Below are positions 23,719 to 34,087 of a stretch of 64,000 nucleotides of DNA, piece by piece (position 1 is the stretch's first letter; each line of letters begins with the position of its first letter). A model generated the notes under the pieces. That model did not search any database. It was not told where the DNA came from and was given only the letters and a program-made list of their open reading frames with translations. This DNA is from Shinella zoogloeoides (GTDB lineage: Bacteria > Pseudomonadota > Alphaproteobacteria > Rhizobiales > Rhizobiaceae): positions 2,926,001 to 2,990,000 of the forward strand of contig NZ_CP131130.1 of assembly GCF_033705735.1 (NCBI RefSeq). Reading direction: 5' to 3'. Position numbers and translations under genes: made by a program.

Positions 23719-25135
23719 GGTTGTCCATCCCGTTGGCAAGGTTCGCCCGCACCGGATCGGCGAAGGCGAAGAGAATGATCGAGAGCTTTCCGCGCACGGC
23801 GAGATGCAGCAGCACCGCCTCGACGACCATGGCGCCGGCCGTGGCGATGGCGGCGCCCGTGACGCCGAAGAACGGAATGAGCGTGACGTTGAAGGCGATG
23901 TTCGCCGCGAAGGCCACGGCATAGACGCCGACGCAGAGCCGCTGCTCGCCCGACATGGTCAGCAATACCTCACCGGGGCCGACGAGGGCTTTCGCCATGA
24001 TGCCGGCAAGCAGGATCGCCATCAGGCTGTGGCCGGCGGTGAAGGCTGGGCCGAAGAGCGACAGCAGGAAATGGCCGAGCGCCAGCACGCCGAGCCCGAC
24101 GGCAAGCGACGGCCAGAAGCTCCAACGCACCGTCTCGCCGGCAAAGCGCGCCAGCGCCAGCCGGTCGCCGGAGGAAAACAGCGCCGAAAAGCGCGGCGCC
24201 GCGGCGGCCTTCACCGAGAAGAAGACGAAATGCACCAGCGCCATCGTCTTGGCCGCCGCGAAATAGATCGCCACGCTCTCGGGGTCGAGGAAGAGCCCGA
24301 CGATGATCACGTCGGAATTGGTCAGCAGGAAGCCGAAGCCCTCGATGAGGAAGATCGGCAGCGCCGCCTTCACCCAGAGCGACATCTCGATCTTGCGGGG
24401 GCCCGCGACATAGCGCCTGCCGAGCCGCCGGATGATGTTGAAGAACTGCACGACGGTCGTCAGATAGGTCGCCGCGAGGGCCGCGACCATCGCCGTCAGC
24501 GCGGTATGCGGCGCGCCCGTCCGCACGGCCAGCACCATGAAGACGAGGATCAGCAGCGGGCGGATGATATAGGTCGGGCTCAGCGCCGCCAGCGCCCAGC
24601 TATGCGCCCGCGCGGTGCTGTCCAGCACGTCGCCAAGTGCGATCATCGGCATGCAGAAAAGGCCAATGAACAGCGGCACGACATAGTAGCCGGCAAAGCT
24701 CTCGTGGAAGAGCCAGAGCACGAGGAAGCCGAGGATCGCCAGCGCCGTGGAGGACAGCATGGCGAAGATCCGCGCCGTCGAGGTGAGGCCGCGGATTTCA
24801 GCATGGGCGTTGCGCCCCGCATAATCCGGCAGGAAGCGCACGACGGTGGTGTGGAAGCCAAGACAGGACATGTCGCCGCAGATCACGACGAGCGCCCAGG
24901 CGAAGACGAAGACGCCGTATTCGAACTCGCCCATCACGCGGGCAAGGACGATCTGGGTGATGAAGGCGATGGCGGCGCTGGCGACGCGAATGGCGAAGGT
25001 GACGAGCGCCATACGCTGGGCGAGCGTGCGGGGGTCGTTGCCGGCGGTAAGGCTCGCGAGCGTTCGCACGAACGGCTCGGCCTTGCCGCGCAGACCCGCA
25101 GGCAGCAATTTCTCCGCCGTCTGAATGACCGCCAT
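23708..25135 (-). CDS. Polysaccharide flippase/exporter (MOP superfamily, Wzx-like)
   Basis: The frame encodes a polytopic membrane protein with 12-14 hydrophobic segments, e.g. MALVTFAIRVASAAIAFITQ, ILGFLVLWLFHESFAGYYVV, PLLILVFMVLAVRTG and ALVGPGEVLLTMSGEQRLCV. The Gly/Pro pattern fits oligosaccharide flippases that move lipid-linked polysaccharide units. Start candidates are ATG 25222 and ATG 25135. The latter is preferred because the former would lie almost inside the secA terminator, leaving no room for a promoter. It is followed by the FemAB-like acyltransferase, suggesting export and modification of one polymer. Confidence 0.8.
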   Translation of the reverse strand: MAVIQTAEKLLPAGLRGKAEPFVRTLASLTAGNDPRTLAQRMALVTFAIRVASAAIAFITQIVLARVMGEFEYGVFVFAWALVVICGDMSCLGFHTTVVRFLPDYAGRNAHAEIRGLTSTARIFAMLSSTALAILGFLVLWLFHESFAGYYVVPLFIGLFCMPMIALGDVLDSTARAHSWALAALSPTYIIRPLLILVFMVLAVRTGAPHTALTAMVAALAATYLTTVVQFFNIIRRLGRRYVAGPRKIEMSLWVKAALPIFLIEGFGFLLTNSDVIIVGLFLDPESVAIYFAAAKTMALVHFVFFSVKAAAAPRFSALFSSGDRLALARFAGETVRWSFWPSLAVGLGVLALGHFLLSLFGPAFTAGHSLMAILLAGIMAKALVGPGEVLLTMSGEQRLCVGVYAVAFAANIAFNVTLIPFFGVTGAAIATAGAMVVEAVLLHLAVRGKLSIILFAFADPVRANLANGMDNHDR

Positions 25136-25231
25136 CAACACAGGAACCCGAACGCTACGCAAAACTGATGAAGCCAGTCTTGTCAGATCAGGGTTAACAA
25201 AGGGTTGGGCGGCGCCCTCCATCCCCCGAAA

Positions 25232-25259
25232 GAAAATGCCGCCCGGAGGCGGCATTTTC
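25232..25259 (-). terminator. Rho-independent terminator of secA
   Basis: GAAAATGCCGCC and GGCGGCATTTTC form a perfect 12-bp stem with a CGGA loop, six bases after the secA stop. The A/T ends of the stem provide U-rich tails in both directions, though only secA points at it. Confidence 0.85.
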
Positions 25260-25265
25260 GGATCG

Positions 25266-27986
25266 TCACGCCTGCTCGAAGGCGCCGTGGCAATGCTTGT
25301 ATTTCTTGCCCGAACCGCAGGGGCACGGCTCGTTGCGCGCGACGCGGCCCCAGGTCGACGGATCGTTCGGATCGCGGTCTTCCGGATCGACCGCGTCGGC
25401 CATCAGGTTGCCGCCCTCGCCGAAATCGTCCTCGCCGGTCGTGCCGTCGATGTGATGGCCTTCCATGGACGGCGGCACCGGCGCGGGCGCATCGGCGGCC
25501 TGGCGCACCAGCTCGACGCGCATGAGCTGCGCCGTGACGGTCTGGCGAAGGTTCGCCAGAAGCGCCTGGAAGAGCTCGAAGGCCTCGGCCTTGTATTCCT
25601 GCAGCGGGTCGCGCTGGGCATAGCCGCGGAAACCGATGACGGAACGCAGGTGATCGAGGTTGACGATATGCTCGCGCCACAGGTGGTCCAGCGTCTGGAG
25701 CAGCACGGAGCGCTCGACATAGGCCATGATTTCCGGGCCGAAGCGCTCGGCGCGGTCGGCGGCAGCGCCGTCGGCGGCGGCGCGCAGGCGCTCCAGGATG
25801 TCCTTCTCGTCGATGCCTTCCTCGGCGACCCACGCCTCGATGGGCAGGTCGAGGTTCAGCTGCTCGGCGACGCCCTGCTTGAGGCCGGGGCCGTCCCACT
25901 GTTCGGCATAGGCGTTTTCCGGGATGTGCAGGCGCACGAGGTTCTCGACGACCTCGTGGCGCATGTCCGAAACGATCTCCGACAGGTTCTCGCTGTCCAT
26001 CAGCTCGATGCGCTGCTCGAAGATGACCTTGCGCTGGTCGTTGAGCACGTCGTCATATTTCAGGAGGTTCTTGCGGATATCGAAGTTGCGGGCTTCGACC
26101 TTCTTCTGCGCGCGCTCCAGCGCCTTGTTGATCCACGGATGGACGATGGCCTCGCCTTCCTTGAGACCGAGCTTCTGGAGCATGGAGTCCATGCGCTCGG
26201 AGCCGAAGATGCGCATCAGGTCGTCCTGCAGCGACAGGAAGAATTTCGAGCGGCCCGGGTCGCCCTGACGGCCCGAACGGCCGCGAAGCTGGTTGTCGAT
26301 GCGGCGGCTTTCGTGGCGCTCGGTAGCGAGAACGTAGAGGCCGCCGGCGGCAAGCGCCTTCTCCTTGAGCTGCTTGACCTCGGCGATGATCCCATCGCGC
26401 TTCGCATCCCGCTCGGCGCCCGGCTCCATCTCGGCGAGCTCACGCTCCAGCCGCATGTCGACATTGCCGCCGAGCTGGATGTCGGTGCCGCGGCCGGCCA
26501 TGTTGGTGGCGATGGTGACCGCGCCCGGTACGCCCGCCTGCGAGACGATATAGGCTTCCTGCTCGTGGTAGCGGGCGTTGAGAACCTGGAAGTCCTTGAA
26601 GCCCGACTTCTTGAGGAGTTCGGCCAGAAGCTCGGACTTCTCGATGGACGTCGTGCCGACGAGGACCGGCTGGCCCTTCTCGCGGGACGCCTTGATCTCC
26701 TCGATGATCGCCTTGTACTTCTCTTCCGCCGTCCGGTAGACCTCGTCGTCCTCGTCAAGGCGCTGGATCGGCAGGTTGGTCGGCACTTCCACGACCTCGA
26801 GGCCGTAGATGTTGCCGAATTCCTCGGCTTCCGTGGAGGCCGTGCCCGTCATGCCGCCGAGCTTGTCGTACATGCGGAAATAGTTCTGGAAGGTGATCGA
26901 GGCCAGCGTCTGGTTTTCCGGCTGGATCGTGACCTTTTCCTTGGCCTCGAGCGCCTGATGCTGGCCTTCCGAATAGCGGCGGCCCGGCATCATGCGGCCG
27001 GTGAATTCGTCGATGATGACGATCTCGTCGTTGCGGACGATGTAGTCCTTGTCGCGGGTGAAGAGCTTGTGGGCCTTCAGCGCGTTGTTGATGTGGTGGA
27101 CGATGGCGACGTTCTCGACGTCGTAGAGCGATTCGCCCTTGAGCAGCCCGGCCTCGCGCAAGAGGTTTTCCAGCTTCTCCGTACCGACTTCCGAGAAGTT
27201 GGCCGAGCGCTGCTTCTCGTCGATCTCGTAGTCCGCCTCTTCCAGCATGGGGATGAAGGCGTCGATGGTCGTGTAGAGGTCGGAGCGGTCGTCGAGCGGA
27301 CCGGAAATGATCAGCGGCGTGCGCGCCTCGTCGACGAGGATCGAGTCCACTTCGTCGACGATGGCGAAGAAGTGGCCGCGCTGGACCATCTGGCCGCGCT
27401 CGTACTTCATGTTGTCGCGCAGATAGTCGAAGCCGAGCTCGTTGTTCGTCGCGTAGGTGATGTCCGAGGCATAGGCCGCGCGGCGCTGGTCGTCGTCGAG
27501 GCCGTGCACGATGACGCCGGTCGAAAGACCGAGGAAGCCGTAGATCCTGCCCATCTGGGCGCTGTCGCGGGTGGCGAGGTAGTCGTTGACCGTCACGACA
27601 TGCACGCCCTTGCCGGCGAGCGCGTTGAGATAGACGGGAAGCGTGGCGACGAGCGTCTTGCCTTCACCGGTCTTCATTTCGGCGATCGACTTCTCGTGAA
27701 GGATCATGCCGCCGATGAGCTGCACGTCGAAGGGACGAAGGCCGAGGACGCGCAAGGCCGCCTCGCGGGCGACCGCGAAGGCCGGCACCAGGATATCGTC
27801 CAGCGTCTTGCCGGCGGCCAGTTGTTCGCGGAATTCCACGGTCTTGGCGCGGAGCGCCTCGTCGGAGAGCGCCTTGATCTCGGGCTCGAGCGCGTTGATC
27901 GCGTCGACGCGGGATTTATAGGAACGGACACGGCGATCGTTGGAAGAGCCGAACAACTTGCGGGCGATGCCGCCGAGGCTGACCAT
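25266..27986 (-). CDS. secA: SecA preprotein translocase ATPase
   Basis: This 906-residue motor ATPase drives protein export through SecYEG at the inner membrane. Visible parts are the Walker [21 protein letters not shown] (about 103-122), DEAD-like [19 protein letters not shown], the crosslinking domain, and the second RecA part with [14 protein letters not shown] and [14 protein letters not shown]. The C-terminal zinc tail is [14 protein letters not shown], the SEC-C motif that binds SecB or ribosome. The length is normal. The parvulin gene for exported-protein folding lies divergently upstream. Confidence 0.98.
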   Translation of the reverse strand: MVSLGGIARKLFGSSNDRRVRSYKSRVDAINALEPEIKALSDEALRAKTVEFREQLAAGKTLDDILVPAFAVAREAALRVLGLRPFDVQLIGGMILHEKSIAEMKTGEGKTLVATLPVYLNALAGKGVHVVTVNDYLATRDSAQMGRIYGFLGLSTGVIVHGLDDDQRRAAYASDITYATNNELGFDYLRDNMKYERGQMVQRGHFFAIVDEVDSILVDEARTPLIISGPLDDRSDLYTTIDAFIPMLEEADYEIDEKQRSANFSEVGTEKLENLLREAGLLKGESLYDVENVAIVHHINNALKAHKLFTRDKDYIVRNDEIVIIDEFTGRMMPGRRYSEGQHQALEAKEKVTIQPENQTLASITFQNYFRMYDKLGGMTGTASTEAEEFGNIYGLEVVEVPTNLPIQRLDEDDEVYRTAEEKYKAIIEEIKASREKGQPVLVGTTSIEKSELLAELLKKSGFKDFQVLNARYHEQEAYIVSQAGVPGAVTIATNMAGRGTDIQLGGNVDMRLERELAEMEPGAERDAKRDGIIAEVKQLKEKALAAGGLYVLATERHESRRIDNQLRGRSGRQGDPGRSKFFLSLQDDLMRIFGSERMDSMLQKLGLKEGEAIVHPWINKALERAQKKVEARNFDIRKNLLKYDDVLNDQRKVIFEQRIELMDSENLSEIVSDMRHEVVENLVRLHIPENAYAEQWDGPGLKQGVAEQLNLDLPIEAWVAEEGIDEKDILERLRAAADGAAADRAERFGPEIMAYVERSVLLQTLDHLWREHIVNLDHLRSVIGFRGYAQRDPLQEYKAEAFELFQALLANLRQTVTAQLMRVELVRQAADAPAPVPPSMEGHHIDGTTGEDDFGEGGNLMADAVDPEDRDPNDPSTWGRVARNEPCPCGSGKKYKHCHGAFEQA

Positions 27987-28223
27987 CAGGATGGTCCTTT
28001 CTTTGTGGGCGCCCGGCGCGTGACAGGTCGCACGATAATTGCGCGCAAAGCCGTGAAACGCCCGGAAACTGTTCTGGACGCGGGATTGCGTGACAGATAA
28101 GAGGGGGGTCGAATGATGTCAACGGCTCAGGCGGTTGCACAACGGCCACATTCTGGTGCTGTTGAGCCGTCTGGCACCGGATATCGGCCCGATTCCGGCG
28201 AGGATGTGAAAGGTCTTTTCGAT

Positions 28224-29123
28224 ATGTTCAAGTACAGCAAGCTCGCAACGGTCGCTCTTGTCGCGATCGTCGCCGCCGGCGGCATCGCCCGTGCGCAGGA
28301 TGCGGCAGCCGATCCGGTCGTCGCCAAGGTCGGCGCGGTCGAGATCCACGAATCGGAGCTGAAGCTCGGCATGGCCGGCCTCGATCCGCAGCTCGCCAAC
28401 CTGCCGGACGACCAGAAGCGCGTCGCCGCCCTCTCCTCGATCATCGACGTCAAGCTGCTCGCCGCAGACGCCGACAAGGAAGGCCTCCAGGACACCGCCG
28501 ACTTCAAGCAGCGCCTCGCCTTCCTGACGGATCGCGAGCTGCACAACGCCTACTTCAAGAAGCACGTCGTCGACGCCGTCACGCCGGAAGAAGTCAAGGC
28601 GCGCTACGAGAAGGAAATCGCCGCCATCGAGCCGCAGGATGAGATCCGCGCCCGCCATATCCTCGTCAAGACCGAGGAAGAGGCCAAGGCCATCATCAAG
28701 GACCTCGACGCCGGCAAGGACTTCGTGGAGATCGCCAAGGAGAAGTCGACCGACCCGAACAAGTCGGAAGGCGGCGACCTCGGCTATTTCGCCAAGGGCC
28801 GCATGGTGCCGGAATTCGAAGCGGCCGCCTTCGCGCTGGAAAAGGGCGCCTATTCCAAGGAGCCGGTGAAGACGCAGTTCGGCTATCACGTCATCAAGGT
28901 CGAGGACAAGCGCAAGCAGCAGCCCCCGGCGCTCGACCAGGTCGAGCCGCAGGTCCGCCAGCTCGTCATGCGCGACAAGTATCTGGAACTGCTCGAAAAG
29001 GCCAAGGCCGCAGCGCCGATCGACATCACGGACGCCGCCCTGAAGACCGCCTATGACGCGGTCAACAAGCAGGAAGCGGAAGGCGCGGAAGACGCCGCCC
29101 CCGCGACCGAAGGCCAACAGTAA
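28224..29123 (+). CDS. Parvulin-type peptidyl-prolyl isomerase, periplasmic
   Basis: The 299-residue protein has a signal peptide ([20 protein letters not shown], cut near ARA-QDA), a SurA-like N-terminal helical chaperone region ([20 protein letters not shown]) and a rotamase domain (about 140-230: [54 protein letters not shown]). It catalyses cis-trans proline isomerisation in the periplasm. ATG 28224 is chosen over upstream frames because the signal peptide begins there. It is divergent from secA and followed by argJ, a known rhizobial order. Confidence 0.9.
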   Translation: MFKYSKLATVALVAIVAAGGIARAQDAAADPVVAKVGAVEIHESELKLGMAGLDPQLANLPDDQKRVAALSSIIDVKLLAADADKEGLQDTADFKQRLAFLTDRELHNAYFKKHVVDAVTPEEVKARYEKEIAAIEPQDEIRARHILVKTEEEAKAIIKDLDAGKDFVEIAKEKSTDPNKSEGGDLGYFAKGRMVPEFEAAAFALEKGAYSKEPVKTQFGYHVIKVEDKRKQQPPALDQVEPQVRQLVMRDKYLELLEKAKAAAPIDITDAALKTAYDAVNKQEAEGAEDAAPATEGQQ

Positions 29124-29132
29124 GACGACCAT

Positions 29133-29152
29133 GGCCCGGCGCAAGCCGGGCC
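29133..29152 (+). terminator. Hairpin between the parvulin gene and argJ
   Basis: GGCCCGGC and GCCGGGCC form an 8-bp stem with a GCAA tetraloop, ten bases after the parvulin stop. No strong T-run follows, so it may be only a partial terminator or a stabilising 3' end. Confidence 0.5.
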
Positions 29153-29173
29153 TCCACCCTTCAGGAAAGCGCC

Positions 29174-30412
29174 ATGTCCGGTTCCATCTCCCCGCTCGCC
29201 CCGAAAACCTATGCCGAAATGCCGCCGGTGCGCGGCGTGCGCATGGCGACCGCCGCCGCCGGGATCAAGTACAGGAACAGGACCGACGTGCTGATGATGG
29301 TCTTCGACCGTCCCGCCGCCGTCGCGGGCGTCTTCACCCGCTCCAAGTGCCCTTCGGCCCCGGTCGATTTCTGCCGCGCCAACCTTCCGGGCGGCGTCGC
29401 CCGCGCCGTGGTGGTCAATTCCGGCAATGCCAACGCCTTCACCGGCCGCAAGGGCCGCGAATCAACGAAGCTGACCGCCGAGGCCGCGGCCAAAGCCGTC
29501 GGCTGCGGCGAGGGTGAGGTCTTCCTCGCCTCGACCGGCGTGATCGGCGAACCGCTCGACGCCACAAAATTCTCCGGCGTGCTCGACGGCCTCGCCGCCG
29601 CCGGCACGGAGGATTTCTGGTTCGAGGCCGCCAAGGCGATCATGACGACGGATACCTATCCGAAGGTGGCGACGCGCACCGCCGAGCTCGGCGGCGTCAC
29701 CGTCCGCATCAACGGCATCGCCAAGGGCGCCGGCATGATCGCACCCGACATGGCGACGATGCTCTCCTTCGTCGTCACCGATGCCGACATTCCCGCCGGC
29801 GTGCTGCAATCGCTGCTGTCGGCCGGCGTCGGCCCGACCTTCAATTCCGTCACCGTCGACAGCGACACCTCTACCTCCGACACGCTGATGCTGTTCGCCA
29901 CCGGCGCTGCCGCCGCCGACGGCCAGAAGCCGGTCACGGCCGACAATGCATCCCTCGATGCCTTCCGCGCCGCCCTGGGCGATCTCCTGCGCGACCTTGC
30001 CCTTCAGGTCGTCCGCGACGGCGAAGGCGCGCGCAAGATGGTGGAGATCACCGTGGAAGGCGCCGAGAGCGACGAGGCGGCCAAGCGCATCGCGCTTTCC
30101 ATCGCCAATTCCCCGCTGGTCAAGACCGCCGTCGCCGGCGAGGACGCCAACTGGGGCCGCATCGTCATGGCCGTCGGCAAGTCCGGCGAGATGGCCGACC
30201 GCGACCGCCTCGCCATCTGGTTCGGCGACGTGCGCGTCGCCGTCGACGGCGAGCGCGACCCGTCCTATTCCGAAGCGGCCGCCACCGCCGTCATGAAGCG
30301 CGAGGATATTCCGGTGCGCGTCGAGATCGGCCTCGGCCAAGGCCGGGCGACGGTCTGGACCTGCGACCTCACCAAGGAATATGTCGAGATCAACGGCGAT
30401 TACCGTAGCTAG
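29174..30412 (+). CDS. argJ: Glutamate N-acetyltransferase / amino-acid acetyltransferase
   Basis: The bifunctional ArgJ of 412 residues moves the acetyl group from N-acetylornithine to glutamate in the cyclic arginine pathway. The self-cleavage site is in [13 protein letters not shown] (Thr of MATML, about residue 200). Other conserved blocks are [42 protein letters not shown] and the C-terminal [11 protein letters not shown]. The alpha and beta chains form by autoproteolysis. ATG 29174 follows AGGAAAG. Confidence 0.96.
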   Translation: MSGSISPLAPKTYAEMPPVRGVRMATAAAGIKYRNRTDVLMMVFDRPAAVAGVFTRSKCPSAPVDFCRANLPGGVARAVVVNSGNANAFTGRKGRESTKLTAEAAAKAVGCGEGEVFLASTGVIGEPLDATKFSGVLDGLAAAGTEDFWFEAAKAIMTTDTYPKVATRTAELGGVTVRINGIAKGAGMIAPDMATMLSFVVTDADIPAGVLQSLLSAGVGPTFNSVTVDSDTSTSDTLMLFATGAAAADGQKPVTADNASLDAFRAALGDLLRDLALQVVRDGEGARKMVEITVEGAESDEAAKRIALSIANSPLVKTAVAGEDANWGRIVMAVGKSGEMADRDRLAIWFGDVRVAVDGERDPSYSEAAATAVMKREDIPVRVEIGLGQGRATVWTCDLTKEYVEINGDYRS

Positions 30413-30492
30413 GCAGTTCCGGAAAAAGCGCGCAGCGGAACTGCGCCAGAATGGAGGCCCGGAACGTGACCCCTTCCGGACAGAAGACGACG

Positions 30493-31251
30493 ATGAGCGA
30501 TCTCCCGAAAGTCCGGCGGCTGGAAGCCGTCGGCTTCCGCGCTTGGCCCGCGGCCAGCGTGCAGTATGACGGAAGCTGGCTCTGCCGGCTGACGGCGGGC
30601 CATCCCTCGCGCCGGCTGAACTCCGTCAATCCGCTCGATCCCTCCGACACGCGCGACATCGATATCCGCCTCGAAAAGGCGGCCAAGCGCTTTGCCGATT
30701 ACGGCCGCCCGCTGCTGGTACGCCAGACGCCCCTTACCCCCGAAAAGCTCGTCGCCTTCATGGACGAGGCCGGCTGGGCGAATGTCGGCCGGACCATCGT
30801 CATGATGGTGGATCTTGCGGACCTCTTGCGCGACGAAGGCCTCGACCACCTGCCGAGCCGCGACGTCGGCCGCTTCGTCGATGCGCGCATCCGCGTCGCC
30901 GGCGACGATCCCGGCCTCAAGCCGGGTCTTACCGAGATCATCAACGCCATCAAGCCGGAGGCCGGCCTCTTCATCTTCGAGGAGCCCGATTTCGGCCCGA
31001 CCGCCGTGACCATCGCCGTGCAGGACAACGACCTTGCCGGCATCCTCCAGCTCGGCGTTGCACAAGAGCGACGCGGCCGGGGCCTCGGCACGGCGATCCT
31101 GCATGCCAGCCTGCGCTGGGCCAAGCTCAAGGGCGCCCGCCACGCCTGGGTGCAGGTCGAGGCGGACAACGCGGCCGCGCTTGCGCTCTACCGCCGCGCC
31201 GGCTTCCGGGACGTCTACGAATACAGCTACCGGGGACCGCACGCGGCATGA
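30493..31251 (+). CDS. GNAT-family N-acetyltransferase
   Basis: The protein (about 252 residues from ATG 30493; an earlier ATG at 30451 is possible) has an N-terminal domain with aromatic substrate-binding features (VGFRAWPAASVQYDGSWLCR) and a C-terminal GNAT fold: acetyl-CoA motif LGVAQERRGRGLGTAILHAS (about 190-209) and AWVQVEADNAAALALYRRAG. It ends in YEYSYRGPHAA, overlapping the mutT start by 4 bases. It is a general acetyltransferase of unknown substrate; in rhizobia it regularly sits between argJ and mutT. Confidence 0.85.
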   Translation: MSDLPKVRRLEAVGFRAWPAASVQYDGSWLCRLTAGHPSRRLNSVNPLDPSDTRDIDIRLEKAAKRFADYGRPLLVRQTPLTPEKLVAFMDEAGWANVGRTIVMMVDLADLLRDEGLDHLPSRDVGRFVDARIRVAGDDPGLKPGLTEIINAIKPEAGLFIFEEPDFGPTAVTIAVQDNDLAGILQLGVAQERRGRGLGTAILHASLRWAKLKGARHAWVQVEADNAAALALYRRAGFRDVYEYSYRGPHAA

Positions 31252-31670
31252 CCGAGACCAACGCAAAACAGCGCCGCATCCTCCTCGTCGCCGCCTGCGC
31301 GCTGGTCGATGCCGACGGCCGCATCCTTCTTGCCCAGCGCCCCGAGGGCAAGCAGCTCGCCGGCCTGTGGGAATTTCCCGGCGGCAAGGTCGAGCCCGGC
31401 GAGACGCCGGAGGAGACGCTGATCCGCGAGCTGGACGAGGAACTCGGCATCGCCACGAAGATCCCGTGCCTCGCGCCGTTGACCTTCGCCAGCCACACCT
31501 ATGACGACTTCCACCTCCTGATGCCGCTCTATGTCTGCCGGCGCTTCGAGGGCACCGCACGAGGCCGCGAGGGGCAGGCGATCAAGTGGGTGCGGCCGAA
31601 GGCGCTGCGCGATTATCCGATGCCGCCGGCCGACGAGCCGCTCATCCCCTTCCTGATGGACCTGCTCTGA
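31248..31670 (+). CDS. mutT: 8-oxo-dGTP diphosphatase, Nudix family
   Basis: This 140-residue MutT-like hydrolase removes oxidised dGTP from the nucleotide pool. The Nudix box is GGKVEPGETPEETLIRELDE followed by ELG (about residues 44-67), preceded by the substrate-binding LVDADGRILLAQRPEGKQLA. The C-terminus is the typical PADEPLIPFLMDLL. Its ATG overlaps the GNAT stop, so they share one transcript. Confidence 0.93.
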   Translation: MTETNAKQRRILLVAACALVDADGRILLAQRPEGKQLAGLWEFPGGKVEPGETPEETLIRELDEELGIATKIPCLAPLTFASHTYDDFHLLMPLYVCRRFEGTARGREGQAIKWVRPKALRDYPMPPADEPLIPFLMDLL

Positions 31671-31783
31671 GCCTCGAGGCAGGGAATAACCTCGCATTTT
31701 CCGGTCTGCGTTAAGCAATCATTTAGCACCCTCGTTCAAAGATTGGGCCTAAACGTTGCAATGAATGCTTACGAGACCCTGTG

Positions 31784-32104
31784 ATGCGTGACGAAGACTT
31801 CTGGAAAGCCGTTCAGGAGAAGGATTTCACCCCGGCCGGCGACACCCGGACCGGTGCGCTGAACCTTGCCCTGTTGTTCGGTACGGCGGTGATCGCCCTT
31901 GCACTGGTCCTCACCCCGGTCCTGTCGGCCAAGACCGACAAACGCATAATGGCGAACGTGCCGGACGAGTTCGACATGATCTCCACGGGCTCCGTCCAGC
32001 CCGCGGAAACCGGCAAGCGCTACACGGTCCGCCGCAGCGTGCTGCAGGAAATGCCGGGCGCCGTCTGCATCGTCGACGGCCCGGGAGCGGGCAGCGGCTG
32101 CTGA
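31784..32104 (+). CDS. Small single-pass membrane protein, unknown function
   Basis: The product is about 106 residues (ATG 31784; the GTG just before gives one more). Residues 1-24 are cytoplasmic and polar, about 25-47 form one hydrophobic segment (ALNLALLFGTAVIALALVLT), and the rest is periplasmic and ends in GAGSGC. A type II orientation is likely. It precedes a lone Flp-type pilin gene by 46 bases on the same strand, and a role near the pilus is possible but not shown. Confidence 0.65.
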   Translation: MRDEDFWKAVQEKDFTPAGDTRTGALNLALLFGTAVIALALVLTPVLSAKTDKRIMANVPDEFDMISTGSVQPAETGKRYTVRRSVLQEMPGAVCIVDGPGAGSGC

Positions 32105-32150
32105 ACCGCGCGCGAAAGTCACGTGCCGCGTGGCACACGGGAGAGGTGGA

Positions 32151-32327
32151 ATGATTGCAGGACTAGTACGATCGTTCCTCTCCGACGAAAAAGGGGCGAC
32201 CGCCGTGGAATACGGCCTTCTCGCAGCCCTCATCTCCGTTGGCCTGCTCGCGGGCCTGACGGCGTTCAGCGACAGCCTGAACAACACCTTCATGACGCTC
32301 AACGACAAGATCAAGTCGCCGAACTGA
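32151..32327 (+). CDS. Flp-family type IVb pilin (orphan)
   Basis: The 58-residue prepilin from ATG 32151 has the class IVb processing region: SFLSDEKGATAVEYGLLAAL, with cleavage expected after the Gly before ATAVEYGLL, then a hydrophobic helix and LTAFSDSLNNTFMTL. Flp pilins build the Tad pilus used in adhesion. No tad/cpa genes are nearby, so assembly would depend on a locus elsewhere. GGAGAGG lies just before the ATG. Confidence 0.9.
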   Translation: MIAGLVRSFLSDEKGATAVEYGLLAALISVGLLAGLTAFSDSLNNTFMTLNDKIKSPN

Positions 32328-32330
32328 CGG

Positions 32331-33200
32331 CTATTCCTGTCCACCCTGCTTGAGCGCATCGGCAAGGCGCATCTTCGCCGAGCCGGGTTTCAGCGGCTTC
32401 TGCTGACTTTCATGCGGCGCCCAGCCCGAGACATAGATGATCGAGAATGTCGCCCGGATGCGCCCGTCCGGATCGGAAAACCGTTCCGCATAGAGCTCCG
32501 CCGCCCGAAGCAGGATGCCCCGCGTCAGCGGCCGCCGGCTGCGGCCGGTGAGCGGATTGGCCATGCCCATGGCGCGCAGGTCCTTCATCAGCGGGAAGAT
32601 CGAATCGTAGCGGACCGTATAGCTCTCCTTGTCCGTCACCGGCAGGGCGAAGCCGCCGCGCTGGAGCAGCGCGCCGACATCGCGCACATCCGGGAAGGGA
32701 ATGACCCGCGGGCTCGCCCCGCCCGCGATCTCGCTCTCGGCGGCAAGCAACACCTCGCGCAGCTCCTGCAGCGTGCCGCTGCCCGGAATGGCCGCGAGGA
32801 ACAGCCCGTCGGGCTTCAGCGCACGGCGGATCTGCACGAAGACGCCGGGCGTATCGTTGGTGAGATGCAGGGAAAGCGGCGAGACGATGAGGTTGACCGA
32901 CTGCGGCTCCAGAGGCACCGTCTCGAGCGGCGAGACGACGACCGCCTCCCCTTGCCCGGCAAAGCGCCGGTCGCTCTCCACGCGCTCCAGCGCATCCACC
33001 TTGCCGGTCTCGACGATGGCCCGCGCCGCCGCCCCCGTATGACCGTGCAGCTCGACGGCGCGCTCGAAGCGGCGATCGATGACGCTGAGCCGTTCGGCAA
33101 GCTCCCGCGCCACCACGTTGAGGAGGAAGTCCGCCGGCTCGCCGCGCAGCGCCCGCAGGCGGTTGGCATCGATGAGGGCGTGGTCGAAGAGCGTTTCCAT
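32331..33200 (-). CDS. SAM-dependent methyltransferase-fold protein, NDUFAF5-like
   Basis: The 289-residue protein from ATG 33200 starts METLFDHALIDANRLRALRG. The SAM-binding fold includes AVELHGHTGAAARAIVETGK (motif I, with a degenerate Gly-rich loop), VVVSPLETVPLEPQSVNLIV and HLTNDTPGVFVQIRRALKPD. It is of the BioC/NDUFAF5 class, whose mitochondrial member hydroxylates an arginine of complex I; the activity here is unknown. It is divergent from comF, a pairing conserved in alphaproteobacteria. Confidence 0.8.
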   Translation of the reverse strand: METLFDHALIDANRLRALRGEPADFLLNVVARELAERLSVIDRRFERAVELHGHTGAAARAIVETGKVDALERVESDRRFAGQGEAVVVSPLETVPLEPQSVNLIVSPLSLHLTNDTPGVFVQIRRALKPDGLFLAAIPGSGTLQELREVLLAAESEIAGGASPRVIPFPDVRDVGALLQRGGFALPVTDKESYTVRYDSIFPLMKDLRAMGMANPLTGRSRRPLTRGILLRAAELYAERFSDPDGRIRATFSIIYVSGWAPHESQQKPLKPGSAKMRLADALKQGGQE

Positions 33201-33261
33201 GAGAGAAGTCCCGTTCGGATTTCCTTCGCTTTGGCCGCGAACTGCGACTATTGTCAACCGC

Positions 33262-34053
33262 ATGGGCGAAATCGAGGCGGATCCATTGCCGGCAGTCCCC
33301 TTCCGGCAGGCTGCCGCCCGCCGGTTTCTCGCCCTTGCCGGCGCCGCGCTCGACATCGTCTATCCGCCAGCCTGCGCGGGCTGCGGCGTGCTCCTCGGCA
33401 GCAAGGCGAGCCTGTGCCCGCATTGCTGGTCGAAGCTGGCGCTGATCGAGCGGCCCTATTGCGACGTGCTCGGCACGCCCTTCTCGCACGATCTCGGCCC
33501 CGGCATCCTCAGCGCCGACGCGATCGCCAATCCGCCGCCCTTCGACCGACTGCGCTCCGTCGCGCTTTATGACGACCTTGCCCGCATCCTCGTCCAGTCG
33601 CTGAAATACCGCGACCGCACCGATCTCGCGCCCATGATGGCGGGATGGATGCTGCGCGCGGGCGACGGCAGCGTGCAGGCCGCGGATGTCATCCTGCCCG
33701 TGCCGCTGCACCGCTCCCGCCTCATCTGGCGCAAGTTCAACCAGGCGGCCGAGCTTGCCCGCGCCATCGGAAGGCTTGCCGGCAAGCCCGTGCTTGTCGA
33801 CGCGCTCCGCCGCACGAAGCGCACGCGCCGGCAGGTGGGCCTTGGCCCGCGCGCCCGCGAGGAGAACGTGCGCGGCGCCTTCGCCATCACGACCGCCGGC
33901 CGGGAAGCCCTGTTCGGCCGCCGCGTCGTCCTTGTCGACGATGTCTATACGACAGGGGCCACCGTCGCCGCCGTGACGCGCAGCCTGAAACGGGCCGGCG
34001 TCAGCGACGTGACCGTTTTGACCTTTGCAAGGGCGCTTCCCGGACCTATATGA
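33262..34053 (+). CDS. comF: ComF-family phosphoribosyltransferase-like protein
   Basis: The 263-residue protein from ATG 33262 has the zinc-binding double zinc-ribbon PPACAGCGVLLGSKASLCPH, then C (residues about 35-55), and a C-terminal phosphoribosyltransferase domain with VPLHRSRLIWRKFNQAAELA and the PRPP-binding loop RRVVLVDDVYTTGATV (about 218-233). ComF proteins take part in DNA uptake in competent bacteria but are widespread in others. It is followed by grxC at 34 bases. Confidence 0.9.
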   Translation: MGEIEADPLPAVPFRQAAARRFLALAGAALDIVYPPACAGCGVLLGSKASLCPHCWSKLALIERPYCDVLGTPFSHDLGPGILSADAIANPPPFDRLRSVALYDDLARILVQSLKYRDRTDLAPMMAGWMLRAGDGSVQAADVILPVPLHRSRLIWRKFNQAAELARAIGRLAGKPVLVDALRRTKRTRRQVGLGPRAREENVRGAFAITTAGREALFGRRVVLVDDVYTTGATVAAVTRSLKRAGVSDVTVLTFARALPGPI

Positions 34054-34087
34054 AAGGCAGGTTTTTCAAGCATTGGAGCAGGAACGC

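Noticed and set aside
25125..28100. A 991-codon open frame antisense to secA
   Set aside because: Same GC-driven effect. SecA on the other strand has every motif in order.
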